From positions 1 to 64,000 of the forward strand of contig JAGZSF010000004.1 in NCBI GenBank assembly GCA_018381235.1: a stretch of 64,000 nucleotides of DNA. The letters run 5' to 3'. Shown in pieces: positions 25,015 through 34,013 of the stretch; within the stretch, counting starts at the first letter, position 1; every line of letters starts with the position of its first letter. The position numbers and the translations under genes are program-made. The notes below the pieces were generated by a model. It did not search any database. It had not been told where the DNA came from and saw nothing but the letters and a program-made list of their open reading frames with translations. The stretch comes from Collinsella sp. Its GTDB lineage: Bacteria; Actinomycetota; Coriobacteriia; Coriobacteriales; Coriobacteriaceae.

Positions 25015-26145
25015 CTAGGCGCGGTGCCAGTCGGTCAGGCAAGCATCGAGGGAGGCGATGAGCGCATCCTTGTCCATGTGACGGCCGATGATGCACAGGC
25101 TCGTCATGCGGTCGCCCGTCTCGTCGTCCCAAATCTGCATGATCTCGGGGTTCTCGTCGATGATCTTCTGCTTCTCGCCCTCGGGCGCCGAGTCAACGAA
25201 CAGGCCGTTCTCCATCAGGCGCATCTGGTGGCCGGCCTGCTCGAACATGTAGCACATGTCCGGATCGCCGGTCTGCCACAGCGGGCCCTTGACGCGAATG
25301 ACCTCGTCGGGCCACTCCTGCTCAACAAAATCGGTGAACTTCTGCAGGTCAAACGGCTTGCGGCGCGAGTACACAAAGGTCTCGATGTCGTACTCGAGCA
25401 CCTCGGGGTCGTCGTGCTCCTCGGGATGCTCCATGGCCTCGATCCAGGCGGCGGAGTTGTAGGCGCGCATAAAGTCGAAGCGGTCGGTGTCGAGCAGCTC
25501 CTCCATGGGGACCTCGCCGTTTTGGGCCTCGACGATCACGGCATCTTTCTGCAGGCTGCGCACGATGGCTTTGAGCTCGGCGATCTGCTCAGGGCTCACG
25601 GTATCGGTCTTGTTGAGAATCAGCGTGGAGCAGAACTCGATCTGCTGGATGAGCAGGCTCTCGATGTCGTCCTCGTCGATATCCTCTGCCAGCAGGTCGC
25701 GACCGCCGTTGAACTCGTCGTACATGCGGGCGCAGTCGACCACGGCCACGATGTTGTCGAGCGCGAGCTTGGGCTCGCCGCCCACCTTGGCCTCGTCGCA
25801 GAAGCTCGAGATGGTGTAGGCGATGGGGATAGGCTCGCAAATACCCGATGCCTCGATGATGATGTAGTCGAAGTTGCCCGAATCGGCGATGCCCTGCAGC
25901 TGGTTGGCAAGGTCGTCCGAAAGCGTGCAGCAGATGCAGCCGTTGGTGAGCGGGATGAGGTCATCGGTCTCGGAAAGGCCGCCGTCGGCGATAAGGCTGG
26001 CGTCGACGTTGATCTCGCCGATGTCGTTGACGATCACGGCGGCGCGGATGCCGCCGTCGTTAGCGAGGATGTGGTTGAGCAGCGTGGTCTTGCCGGCACC
26101 GAGGTATCCGGTAAGCATGATGATCTTCACGGGTTTGTTGGGCAT
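25015..26145 (-). CDS. CobW/YjiA-family G3E GTPase
   Basis: A 376-residue metal-chaperone-type GTPase. Walker A GYLGAGKTTLLN is at about 14-25, and the metal-binding CxCC motif in GCICCT is at about 70-75. ASGICEPIPI follows, then the NKxD motif NKTD; the CobW C-terminal domain (HMDKDALI near the end) is present. Such proteins deliver zinc or cobalt to client enzymes. An AAAGGAGG site lies four bases before the ATG at 26145; the in-frame start at 26166 is upstream of it and less likely. Which metal or client protein is involved is not visible here. Confidence 0.88.
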   Translation of the reverse strand: MPNKPVKIIMLTGYLGAGKTTLLNHILANDGGIRAAVIVNDIGEINVDASLIADGGLSETDDLIPLTNGCICCTLSDDLANQLQGIADSGNFDYIIIEASGICEPIPIAYTISSFCDEAKVGGEPKLALDNIVAVVDCARMYDEFNGGRDLLAEDIDEDDIESLLIQQIEFCSTLILNKTDTVSPEQIAELKAIVRSLQKDAVIVEAQNGEVPMEELLDTDRFDFMRAYNSAAWIEAMEHPEEHDDPEVLEYDIETFVYSRRKPFDLQKFTDFVEQEWPDEVIRVKGPLWQTGDPDMCYMFEQAGHQMRLMENGLFVDSAPEGEKQKIIDENPEIMQIWDDETGDRMTSLCIIGRHMDKDALIASLDACLTDWHRA

Positions 26146-26231
26146 GTGCCCTCCTTTGTTAGACATGGCTTACAGTTGAATCTTATGCCAAACGCCTGCT
26201 CTTATACCCACGCGCCGGCAAATAACACAAG

Positions 26232-26573
26232 CTACTCCCAGGCTCCCCATACATCGGGGCAATAACCGACGGTGGCCTTCTTACCGTTGCGCACGATGGG
26301 CTCGGCTAGAACCTGCTGGTTCTCGAGCAGCTTGTCGAAGCGCTGGCTAGGGGTGAGGTGCTGGATGAGCGCGAGCGTCTCCTCGTCCTTGGCTTTGGGG
26401 TTGAGCAGCTTGTCGATGCCGCCGACCGCCTGCATCACGCTCGTGAGCTCGCCCTTGCTCATCTCCTTTTCCTTAAGGTCGATAAACTGCACCTTAATGC
26501 GGCGCTCCTTAAAATAGCGCTGGGCCTTCTTGGTATCGAAAGACTTTTTGGTTCCAAAAATCTGGATATTCAT
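26232..26573 (-). CDS. ArsC/Spx-family thioredoxin-fold protein lacking the catalytic cysteine
   Basis: A 113-residue protein of the ArsC-like (YffB/Spx) family. The opening MNIQIFGTKKSFDTKKAQRYF aligns with the ArsC active-site loop, but the position of the redox cysteine is occupied by Ser/Phe (KKSFDTKK), and the only Cys is near the C-terminus (YCPDVW). GGIDKLLNPK and the late VRNGKKATVGY are typical of the fold. It cannot work as an arsenate reductase by the known mechanism. It lies 11 bp downstream of the flavoprotein gene and may be cotranscribed with it. Confidence 0.75.
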   Translation of the reverse strand: MNIQIFGTKKSFDTKKAQRYFKERRIKVQFIDLKEKEMSKGELTSVMQAVGGIDKLLNPKAKDEETLALIQHLTPSQRFDKLLENQQVLAEPIVRNGKKATVGYCPDVWGAWE

Positions 26574-26584
26574 GCTCCGCCGCT

Positions 26585-27208
26585 CTATCGAATGAAGTTG
26601 GTCGTTGCTCGATCTGCCTCGGGTGCGTTGATACCGGCGGCCTGTCCTGCCTCGATACAGCGCAGGAGCCAGGCCATGTTTTTGCCGATGTTTCGCATGG
26701 TGGCCAGGCCCTCGGCGTCCTGGGTGGCCTCGCCCGGCATGGCACCAAAGACGTTGTTCCAGTACGTGGAGGCCACCACGGGCATCTGGTTGATAGTGAA
26801 GTACTTGTTGAGTACATCGAAGGTGGTCGACGTGCCGCCACGGCGGGCGACGGCGACCGCGGCACCCGGCTTGTGCGCAAAGGCCTTGCTGCCAGCATAG
26901 AATGCGCGGTCGAGAGCCGAGAGGATGCGTCCGCTGGGATGCGCATAGTAGACGGGGGAGCCAAAGACAAAGCCATCTGCCTGCTCGGCGGCAGCGATCA
27001 GCTCGTTCACCACGTCGTCGTCAAAGGTGCAGCGGCAATCGAGCTTGCCGCACTGGCCACAGCCAATGCAGTCGCGAATGGGCTTGGCGCCCAGCTGGAA
27101 CACCTCGGTATCGATACCCTCGGCGTTGAGTTGCTCGGCGACTTCGGCGAGTGCGCGGGCGGTGTTGCCGTTTGCCTTGGGACTGCCATTGACCAAAAGA
27201 ACCTTCAT
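26585..27208 (-). CDS. NADPH-dependent FMN reductase / iron-sulfur flavoprotein-like
   Basis: A 207-residue flavodoxin-fold protein. The FMN phosphate loop VNGSPKANGNTARAL is at about 6-20. A cysteine cluster CIGCGQCGKLDC (about 48-59) plus a further Cys resembles the compact cluster of iron-sulfur flavoproteins. GFVFGSPVYYAHPSG binds the flavin ring. It probably transfers electrons in anaerobic metabolism or reduces quinones and nitro compounds. ATG at 27208 is preferred over the GTG just upstream because GGGAG is then six bases away. The ArsC-like gene follows. Confidence 0.82.
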   Translation of the reverse strand: MKVLLVNGSPKANGNTARALAEVAEQLNAEGIDTEVFQLGAKPIRDCIGCGQCGKLDCRCTFDDDVVNELIAAAEQADGFVFGSPVYYAHPSGRILSALDRAFYAGSKAFAHKPGAAVAVARRGGTSTTFDVLNKYFTINQMPVVASTYWNNVFGAMPGEATQDAEGLATMRNIGKNMAWLLRCIEAGQAAGINAPEADRATTNFIR

Positions 27209-27282
27209 CACAAACTCCCTCTGCTGTTGGTGACTTCTGCAGAGGATTATCGCACGATGGGGGAGGCGGTGCGGGCGCGGTG

Positions 27283-28812
27283 CTAATCCAGTTTGGTACC
27301 TGGAACCTGCACGGCTTTACCGAGCAACGCTTTGGGCTCGTTCAAAATGGAAACGGGCTGTCGGTCAACGCTGTTCAGATGGAGCGTGGCCACGCGAATG
27401 GGCGGCTGATATTCAAGCGAGCCGATGAGCACGGGAGAACCCAGGAATCGTTCGATTTCGTTTGCGAGCTCGTCGATTGCCTCGGGGCCGAGCTCATCGA
27501 AAAGCGCCACGAACATTGGTCCCGTCGAGCGGAACAGGCGACCCTTGCCGCGCGAACAATCCATGAGGCAGGCGGCACTTTCGGCGAGCACGCGGTCGCC
27601 TGCATCGAATCCAAAGCGGGCATTGACTTCGGCGATATCGTCGACCTTAATGGCAATAAAGCCTGCCTCGCGCGCCACGCGGCGCATCTCTCCAATAGCG
27701 TTGACCAGCGCGTGGACATCGCCCAGGCCCGTTACCGAGTCGGTCGTATCTGCCAAGCTTCGGTTGATGATAGTGCCCACATACATGCTGGGCTCGGTAT
27801 CGGTGCCGTCCAAGCGGTAACCTGTGCAGTCGCAAAGCACGTATTTTCCGGTGGCATCCATTACGCGATACTGCATGTAGTGGAAGTGCCACGTGCCGTT
27901 TATCACCATGTCGAGCTCGGCGCGTACGTTGTCGCGGTCCTCGGGATGAACGCGGGCGAGCCACATGTCGAGTGAGTTAAAAGGGTGCTGGGAGGGCAGG
28001 TCAAAATCGCGCACGGCGTTAACCGACCATTGCGATTCTCCCGTATCGAGGTTAAGGATGAACGGATAGCGCGTCTCGGAGCTCATGGAGATCGCTTGGA
28101 ACACCCGGTCGTTGCAGGGAAGCTGATCGACGATTGGGCGTTGCGGCGCGTCATTGTCTTTCGGTTGCTGCACACGATGCATAAGCTTATAGCGATACAT
28201 CTTGCGATCGGCATCCATCGTCATCTGGCGACGCGTGTCGCCGGCAAGTGGATCGACGCGCGAGCAGCCAAAGCTAAAGCTGGCGATCATGGGCGCCTTG
28301 CCACTTGAGCTCGCCTCGATCAGCCCGGCACGTACCCGCTCCAAGCGCTGCTCGAGTTCGGTCTCGTTTGCGGAGAGCGAGATGAGCACAAACTCGTCTC
28401 CACCGATGCGGAACAGCATCTCATCGTGCTCCATGGTTTCGGAGAGCGTGCGGCAGATGCTCAGAATATAGCGATTGCCTTCGGCGTGGCCAAACCTATC
28501 ATTGCAATGTTTGAGATGGTCGATGTCAATATAGGCGCAGGTGAAGGGGTCACCTTTGTGCCAGAGCTGCTCGACGTGACGGTCGAGTCCGCCGCGGTTG
28601 CCCAAGTTGGTGAGCGGGTCGATATAGGCGTTGCTCTCAAGCAGCCGGCGCTCTTGTTGCAGGATGGCATGCGTCTTTTGCAGTTGCTCGCCAACGGCGC
28701 GCAGCTCAGCAGGCAGCGCGGCAACATCGAGTTCGGCGGTCGAGATGCCATTCGCAAGTCGCTGAAGATAGGCAATAATCGATTGCTCACCCAGGCGATA
28801 TGACTCGTTCAT
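27283..28812 (-). CDS. Diguanylate cyclase with PAS and degenerate second GGDEF domain
   Basis: A 509-residue cytoplasmic signalling protein. A short coiled-coil N-terminus leads to an active-type GGDEF domain (NLGNRGGLDRH about 76-86; FRIGGDEFVLIS about 133-144) that makes c-di-GMP. A PAS domain (about 240-350) follows, then a second GGDEF-like domain in which the active-site motif is STGPMFVALF, so it is not catalytic. No I-site RxxD is visible before GGDEF. AAGGAGG is nine bases before the ATG at 28812. The order GGDEF-PAS-degenerate GGDEF is repeated in the next gene, showing that the two are paralogues. Confidence 0.85.
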   Translation of the reverse strand: MNESYRLGEQSIIAYLQRLANGISTAELDVAALPAELRAVGEQLQKTHAILQQERRLLESNAYIDPLTNLGNRGGLDRHVEQLWHKGDPFTCAYIDIDHLKHCNDRFGHAEGNRYILSICRTLSETMEHDEMLFRIGGDEFVLISLSANETELEQRLERVRAGLIEASSSGKAPMIASFSFGCSRVDPLAGDTRRQMTMDADRKMYRYKLMHRVQQPKDNDAPQRPIVDQLPCNDRVFQAISMSSETRYPFILNLDTGESQWSVNAVRDFDLPSQHPFNSLDMWLARVHPEDRDNVRAELDMVINGTWHFHYMQYRVMDATGKYVLCDCTGYRLDGTDTEPSMYVGTIINRSLADTTDSVTGLGDVHALVNAIGEMRRVAREAGFIAIKVDDIAEVNARFGFDAGDRVLAESAACLMDCSRGKGRLFRSTGPMFVALFDELGPEAIDELANEIERFLGSPVLIGSLEYQPPIRVATLHLNSVDRQPVSILNEPKALLGKAVQVPGTKLD

Positions 28813-28939
28813 GATGGATAACCTCCTTGGGCGGAACAACGGTTTGTATCATATCCCCAATTCGGTTTGAATTGGGGTAATAAGTTAGCTAATGGAGACA
28901 AATGCCCCCTTCGACGGTGGCGTTTTGCGCGCGAGCGTA

Positions 28940-31657
28940 TCAGTTGTTATTGCCACCATCGAGCAATGCCTCAAAATCCTTCGCCGGCATGGGGCGGTAG
29001 TAGAGGAAGCCCTGAGCGTAGCGGGCACCCATGTGGCGTAGCATGTTCGCCTGCTCATCTGTCTCGACGCCTTCGATTACAATGGGCAGATGGAGCGACT
29101 GCGCCATCTCGAGCATCGATGACACGATCTGCGCGCTGCGGCCTTGATCGCGGTCGGTGGGTACAAAGGTTCGGTCGAGCTTGATGACGTCGACGTTGAC
29201 GTTCTTGAGCATCGCGAGCGTGGACTGACCGGTGCCAAAATCGTCCATATAGGTCGAGAAGCCGCGGGTGTGCAAGTCGGCTGTCAGTTTGTCCACGGCT
29301 TCGGACTCTCCCGTATAAGCCGTCTCGGTGATCTCGATGCGCATGAGCTCGGGCGGCAGGTTGTATTGGGCGGCGAGCGCCCCCATATGTTCGGCAACGT
29401 CGCAGGCAAGAATGTCCACGCGAGACACATTAAGCGAGACCGGAACCACGCGAAGACCGCGATCGAGACGCTCGCGAAGCCATATGGCGACACCCTGCCA
29501 AATGTACTTGTCGAGCGTCACCACAAAGCCGCTTTCCTCGAGTGCGGGGATAAACGTTGCGGGCGAAATGAGAGAGCCGTCCTTGTCAATCCAGCGCGTA
29601 AGTGCCTCGGCGCCAATGATCTCGCCGGTTTCCATATCGACCTGGGGCTGCAGGTAGTACGTGATGCGGCCATTTGAGAGCGCGTACTGGAACTCGGTCA
29701 GCGTGCGGTGGAACGCAATCTCGTGTTCATATTCTTCGGGGCGGAAAATAGCAATGCGCTCCTTGAAGTCGTTTTTGGCGCGTCGATTGGTAAACATGGC
29801 CTTTGCCTGCGCATCGATGGTGATCTCCTCATTGGAGTCGATGGGGTAAATGCCCATGGACGGCCAAAAACCTACGCCGTCATCATGCCTGGCTACTGCC
29901 TCGCGAACGCGGTCGCAGATTTGATGGACGGTGATGTGCTTAAAGGGGATGAGTACGCAAAAGTCATCTTGGCCCCAGTACCCTGCGACGCCCATATCGG
30001 CATTCTCGATGTCCTTGAGGACCGTGCCCACATCGGCGAGTACGCGGTCGCCCTCGGCCTGGCCGTGCCATTCATTAAACAGGCGCATGTGACCCATGTC
30101 GACGGTGGCGATGCACCAGGTGTCGTCGCGCCTTGCCTCGAGAAATGCGTTGGCGCGCCGCATAAACTCGCTGGGTCGATAGAGGCCCGTGAGCGAGTCG
30201 ATACGTTCGGCGATGGCGCTTTTGCGCTCCGCCTCGGGTATGGGGAGGCTGTCGTTGGGAACAAGCCCGCCGGCCGTGCGAAGGCGACGGTCGAGTTCGC
30301 CTAAAACGGCGGTCGCTTGATGGGTTAACTGCTCGTAAAAGGCCGGGACGACAAGGCAGACGGGAGTAATGGTGTCGCCCGCGATTTGAACAGGAGCGAA
30401 AACAGCCTCTTTAAGGTGGCGGGTCAGTTGCTCGAATGCCTCATGGTCCAAATCGTTGCTGAGCACGACGAACTGGACGCTTCGTGAACGGAAGACCCGG
30501 CTTCTGCCGCGGGTGATCGACAGCATGCGGCCTGCGTATTCGGCAAGCATGTTGTCGACAGCCTCGGCCCCGTAGAGCTCGTTGAGATTCGCCGTGCCAC
30601 GAATGCGCACCGCTATAAGCCCCGTCTCGCAGCGGTCGCGACGGCAGGCATCGATAGCGTTGACCAGCATGCGCTGCGTTCCGAGGCCTGTGGCGGCGTC
30701 GACGGTTTCGGCAAGCGAGTGGTTGACGAGTTCGCCGACATAGAGCGAGGGGACATTTCCGTCGCCGTCGATGCGAAACCCGCGAGCACGGCAGAGAACG
30801 TAGTCACCCGCGGCATTGCGCATGCGGTACTGCATGACGCGGCGGTGTTTGGAGCCGTTAAAGATCTGGTTGATGTCGTTGGCGTAGGCCTCGAGGTCAT
30901 CGGGATGGACGCGCGTCTTCCAGAAATCGCGGCAGCTGTCTATGTGCTCCGAAGGAAGACCGAGATCGCGCAAGGCACCTTGCGACCAAAGGGTGCGGTC
31001 CTTGTCCAAGTTCTCGATAAAGAAATAACGGCCCTCGTTGAGCATCGAAAAAGCGTCGAAAATACGATCGCTTATTTCGAAGTCGTCGGCGTGGACTTGC
31101 GTAATATTGCGCCGATCGAGGTGCATGGCATGACGTAGCTTGTAGTCGTACATGCGATGGTCGGCATCGAGTGTCATGCGATTGGAGGCTTCGCCCAGGG
31201 CGGGGTCGGCGTGTGCCACTCCGTAGCTAAACGAGTGGGGCATCTCGGAATCGTTGTTTTTGAGCAGGATCGTTCGGCAGTGTTCCAGACGTTCGGCGAG
31301 GTCGTCCTCGGTCGCAATCGTAGATAGGATGGCAAACTCGTCGCCGCCTATGCGAAACGCCGCCTCGTCCACTTTCATATACAGTTTGAGATAGAGGCTT
31401 ACCTGCAAGATATAGCGGTTGCCCTCGTCATGCCCAAAGACGTCGTTGCAGTGCTTGAGATTGTCGATATCGATGAACGCCATGGTAACGGGGGTGTCCT
31501 GCTCCCAGAGCTCCTCGAGGGAACGGGCAAAGCCGCCACGGTTGCCAAGCCCGGTAAGCTGGTCGGTAAAGGCGGTCCTGATCAGATCCTCCTGACGCTC
31601 GAGAAGGTCACGGACGGTCTTTTCGAGCGTTTCGGTGTAATTGCTGACAGTATCCAT
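28940..31657 (-). CDS. GGDEF-PAS-GGDEF-GGDEF-EAL c-di-GMP protein
   Basis: A 905-residue protein. GGDEF 1 (FRIGGDEFAILS, about residue 105) looks active. A PAS domain (about 215-325) follows, then a degenerate GGDEF (RSVQFVVLS), then a further degenerate GGDEF (WGQDDFCVLI, about 580). The C-terminal EAL domain (about 650-900) keeps the expected catalytic set: EALTRW, NVSR, EITE, DDFGTG, IKLD and EGVET. The protein could both make and degrade c-di-GMP. The first half aligns with the neighbouring 509-residue protein. The Shine-Dalgarno is weak. No membrane helix is visible. Confidence 0.87.
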   Translation of the reverse strand: MDTVSNYTETLEKTVRDLLERQEDLIRTAFTDQLTGLGNRGGFARSLEELWEQDTPVTMAFIDIDNLKHCNDVFGHDEGNRYILQVSLYLKLYMKVDEAAFRIGGDEFAILSTIATEDDLAERLEHCRTILLKNNDSEMPHSFSYGVAHADPALGEASNRMTLDADHRMYDYKLRHAMHLDRRNITQVHADDFEISDRIFDAFSMLNEGRYFFIENLDKDRTLWSQGALRDLGLPSEHIDSCRDFWKTRVHPDDLEAYANDINQIFNGSKHRRVMQYRMRNAAGDYVLCRARGFRIDGDGNVPSLYVGELVNHSLAETVDAATGLGTQRMLVNAIDACRRDRCETGLIAVRIRGTANLNELYGAEAVDNMLAEYAGRMLSITRGRSRVFRSRSVQFVVLSNDLDHEAFEQLTRHLKEAVFAPVQIAGDTITPVCLVVPAFYEQLTHQATAVLGELDRRLRTAGGLVPNDSLPIPEAERKSAIAERIDSLTGLYRPSEFMRRANAFLEARRDDTWCIATVDMGHMRLFNEWHGQAEGDRVLADVGTVLKDIENADMGVAGYWGQDDFCVLIPFKHITVHQICDRVREAVARHDDGVGFWPSMGIYPIDSNEEITIDAQAKAMFTNRRAKNDFKERIAIFRPEEYEHEIAFHRTLTEFQYALSNGRITYYLQPQVDMETGEIIGAEALTRWIDKDGSLISPATFIPALEESGFVVTLDKYIWQGVAIWLRERLDRGLRVVPVSLNVSRVDILACDVAEHMGALAAQYNLPPELMRIEITETAYTGESEAVDKLTADLHTRGFSTYMDDFGTGQSTLAMLKNVNVDVIKLDRTFVPTDRDQGRSAQIVSSMLEMAQSLHLPIVIEGVETDEQANMLRHMGARYAQGFLYYRPMPAKDFEALLDGGNNN

Positions 31658-31994
31658 GTTCTAAGCGGCTTTCTGAAGTCGGGGCGGATTGCGTCGGGCG
31701 AGCTCGTCGTGTACGCGCGTCGTTGCTCAGCGTTTTGCGTGTATCCAGGCCCCCGCCTTGCTGCGTTGTTGGGTTACTTTGCCGGCTAATGTTCGCTGTT
31801 GATAACTGCTGAGTAGTATAAACAACAGTAATAAACAACAGTACAAAATTATATAGGGGCGCACATGCTGTGGGTGGCTATTATTCGACAAACGGCAGCG
31901 CGATGATGCGATGTTCGATAAAAATGCGACTGGGGCGGTATATGTTGATGGGTATACTTGTTCCGTTTAAATTTGCGGGGACGGAGATGGTCGC
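31658..31994. other. 337-bp divergent intergenic region with 13-bp tandem repeat
   Basis: Between the EAL protein and the patatin gene. ATAAACAACAGTA occurs twice without a gap (31818-31830 and 31831-31843) in an AT-rich block. A -10-like TATACT preceded by GG (31953-31958) probably serves the patatin gene. I see no further gene here. Confidence 0.6.
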
Positions 31995-32864
31995 ATGGCA
32001 CAGCCAACTATGACGCGCACGGTGGGGCTCGCGCTCGAGGGAGGCGGCTACCGCGGTATGTATACGGCGGGCGTGCTCGACGTTTGGATGGAGCACGGTT
32101 TGACCTGCGACCATATGGTGGGCGTCTCGGCGGGCGCGGCGTTTGGCTACAATTTTAAATCGCGCCAGATCGGCCGTGCCATTCGCTATAACAAGGCCTA
32201 TTGTGCCGATAAGCGCTATGCGGGTGTAGCAAGCTGGCTGCGGACCGGCGATATGTTCAATGCCGATTTTGCCTATCACGAGGTGCCTATCGAGCGCGAT
32301 CCCATCGACTTGGAGGCGTATCGCGCCTGCCCCATGCGATTTACGTGCGTGTGTACCGATATCGAGACGGGCAAGGCCGTCTACCATGACCTGCCCTATG
32401 GCGACGAGCGGGATATCGAGTGGATTCGGGCGTCGTCGGCGATTCCCGTGGCGACGCGCCCCGTTGCTATTGACGGGCATAAGTATCTGGATGGTGGCGT
32501 GGCTGATTCTATTCCCAGTGCATGGCTGTTTGCGCAGGGGTATGACCGCAATATCGTGGTGCTCACGCAGCCGGCGGGATTTGTGAAGCAGCCCAACAGC
32601 GTGATGCCCATGCTACGTCGCGTGTTCCGTCACTATCCGGAGTTTGTCGCGGCGCTTGAGCATCGGCATGAGGTCTACAATGCCACACTCGATGACCTGG
32701 CACGTCGCGAGGCTGCCGGCGAAATCTTTGTGGTGCGGCCGAGCGAATCGGTGAAGGTGCCGTCGCTATGCCGCGAGCCCGATGAGCTCGAGCGCATCTA
32801 TCAGATCGGTCGTCGAGATGCGGAGGCGACTTTGCCGGCGTTGGAGGCCTACCTAGCGGGGTAG
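31995..32864 (+). CDS. Patatin-like phospholipase (RssA/YjjU type)
   Basis: A 289-residue lipid acyl hydrolase. The oxyanion loop LEGGGYRGMYTAGVLD is at about 14-29, the nucleophile serine is in GVSAGA (about 43-48), and the catalytic Asp is in DGGVADSIP (about 165-173). The family hydrolyses membrane phospholipids or related esters. GGAG lies eight bases before the ATG at 31995. The C-terminal third is helical and specific to the bacterial RssA/YjjU-like group. The gene appears to be transcribed alone. Confidence 0.88.
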   Translation: MAQPTMTRTVGLALEGGGYRGMYTAGVLDVWMEHGLTCDHMVGVSAGAAFGYNFKSRQIGRAIRYNKAYCADKRYAGVASWLRTGDMFNADFAYHEVPIERDPIDLEAYRACPMRFTCVCTDIETGKAVYHDLPYGDERDIEWIRASSAIPVATRPVAIDGHKYLDGGVADSIPSAWLFAQGYDRNIVVLTQPAGFVKQPNSVMPMLRRVFRHYPEFVAALEHRHEVYNATLDDLARREAAGEIFVVRPSESVKVPSLCREPDELERIYQIGRRDAEATLPALEAYLAG

Positions 32865-32886
32865 AGCAAACTGCCGCGGACTCGGC

Positions 32887-32932
32887 GGAAAGCGCATCCC
32901 GGAATGGAGGTCCAAACTGGGATGCGCTTTCC
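32887..32932. terminator. 14-bp inverted repeat between convergent patatin and thiE
   Basis: GGAAAGCGCATCCC (32887-32900) and GGGATGCGCTTTCC (32919-32932) pair perfectly. There is no long T tail, but the position between convergent genes suits a bidirectional terminator. Confidence 0.65.
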
Positions 32933-32976
32933 ATTGCTAAAGATGTGAGGCTGCGGATCAGCTGCTCGGCTTATGC

Positions 32977-33672
32977 CTATGCCTGTTGCCAGGTGTCGAC
33001 GAGCTCCTTGGCGGCGGCGCAGGGGTCGTCAGCACTGCAGACGGCGCTCACCACAAAGAAGCCATCGACGCCGGTGGCCTTGAGCTGCGGCAGGTCGGCC
33101 GTCTTGACGCCGCCGCCCACCACGATGGGCACGGGGCTTGCCGCGTGGAGTGCGGCCAGGTCCTCAAAGCTCTTGGTGATGATAGAGCCGTCGGCCGCGC
33201 GTCCGCAGTCGCGCTTGGTCTCGGTCTCGTGGAGCGGGCCGATGCCCAGGTAGTCGACCAGGCTCATGTCGGCGGTCTTGACGTACTCGAGCATCTCCTC
33301 GCAACGGGCCGAAAGGCCCACAATGGCATCGGGGCCCAGCAGCTTGCGGCAGACCTCGACGGGAATATCGCTCTGGCCCACGTGCACGCCGTCGACGGCA
33401 ATGCCCTGCTCGCGCGCGGCGAGTACGCAGTCCAGGCGGTCATCGATGAGCAAGGCGACCTGACCGGTCTTGCCAGCCTGTGCGATTGCCTGCGCGGCGT
33501 CGCCGGCCAGCGCAATGATCTCGCGGGCGCTTGCCACCTTGGAGCGCACCTGGATGCAGGTAAAGCCTGCGTCGAGTGCCTGGGCCACCACATCGCCCAC
33601 GGGGCGCCCGAGGGTGTTTTCGGGGCCGAGTACCAGATAGGCCGAGATATCAAGGTTGTCGCGGATGCTCAT
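32977..33672 (-). CDS. thiE: Thiamine phosphate synthase
   Basis: A 231-residue TIM-barrel enzyme that joins hydroxymethylpyrimidine pyrophosphate and thiazole phosphate to thiamine phosphate. The pyrophosphate and Mg sites are visible as IDDRLD (about 76-81) and HVGQSDIP (about 97-104). The thiazole-phosphate part is YLGIGPLHETETK and VVGGGVKT. ATG at 33672 overlaps the stop of the preceding gene (ATGA), so it is translationally coupled. An in-frame extension to 33951 would overlap the thiamine-binding gene completely and is rejected. Confidence 0.9.
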   Translation of the reverse strand: MSIRDNLDISAYLVLGPENTLGRPVGDVVAQALDAGFTCIQVRSKVASAREIIALAGDAAQAIAQAGKTGQVALLIDDRLDCVLAAREQGIAVDGVHVGQSDIPVEVCRKLLGPDAIVGLSARCEEMLEYVKTADMSLVDYLGIGPLHETETKRDCGRAADGSIITKSFEDLAALHAASPVPIVVGGGVKTADLPQLKATGVDGFFVVSAVCSADDPCAAAKELVDTWQQA

Positions 33673-34010
33673 CGTGCTTCCTCCTGCTTCTTGATCTGTG
33701 CTTCCATGCGCTCGAGCTTGCCGGTCATGGTGTCGGTAAATCCGGGCCGAATGTCGGCTTTGAGCACGACTTCGGTGCGGATGCCCTTGTTCGCCAACAC
33801 AAAGGTTGCGTCGCGCACGACCTGCATGACCTCGTCCCAGTCGCCCTCGATCTCGGTGAACATCGAGGTGGTGTGGTTGGGAAGGCCGCTCTCGCGAATG
33901 ACGCGCACGACCTCGGCGACCTCGGCGGACAGCTCGTCGCCGGTGCCGCATGGGGCGATGGCCACGGCGACGAGCGTGTTCATGCCGGCATTGGTTGCGG
34001 GCTCGGACAT
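33669..34010 (-). CDS. MTH1187-family thiamine-binding protein
   Basis: A 113-residue protein of the MTH1187/YkoF-like superfamily (DUF77). LVAVAIAPCGTGDELSAEVAEVVRVIRESGL is the family opening, followed by TSMFTEIEGDWDEVMQVVRDA. Related proteins bind thiamine or hydroxymethylpyrimidine. Its place between thiM and thiE, three bases after thiM and overlapping thiE, under one TPP riboswitch supports a role in thiamine or precursor handling. The methionine at residue 10 could also be the start. Confidence 0.82.
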   Translation of the reverse strand: MSEPATNAGMNTLVAVAIAPCGTGDELSAEVAEVVRVIRESGLPNHTTSMFTEIEGDWDEVMQVVRDATFVLANKGIRTEVVLKADIRPGFTDTMTGKLERMEAQIKKQEEAR

Positions 34011-34013
34011 GGC

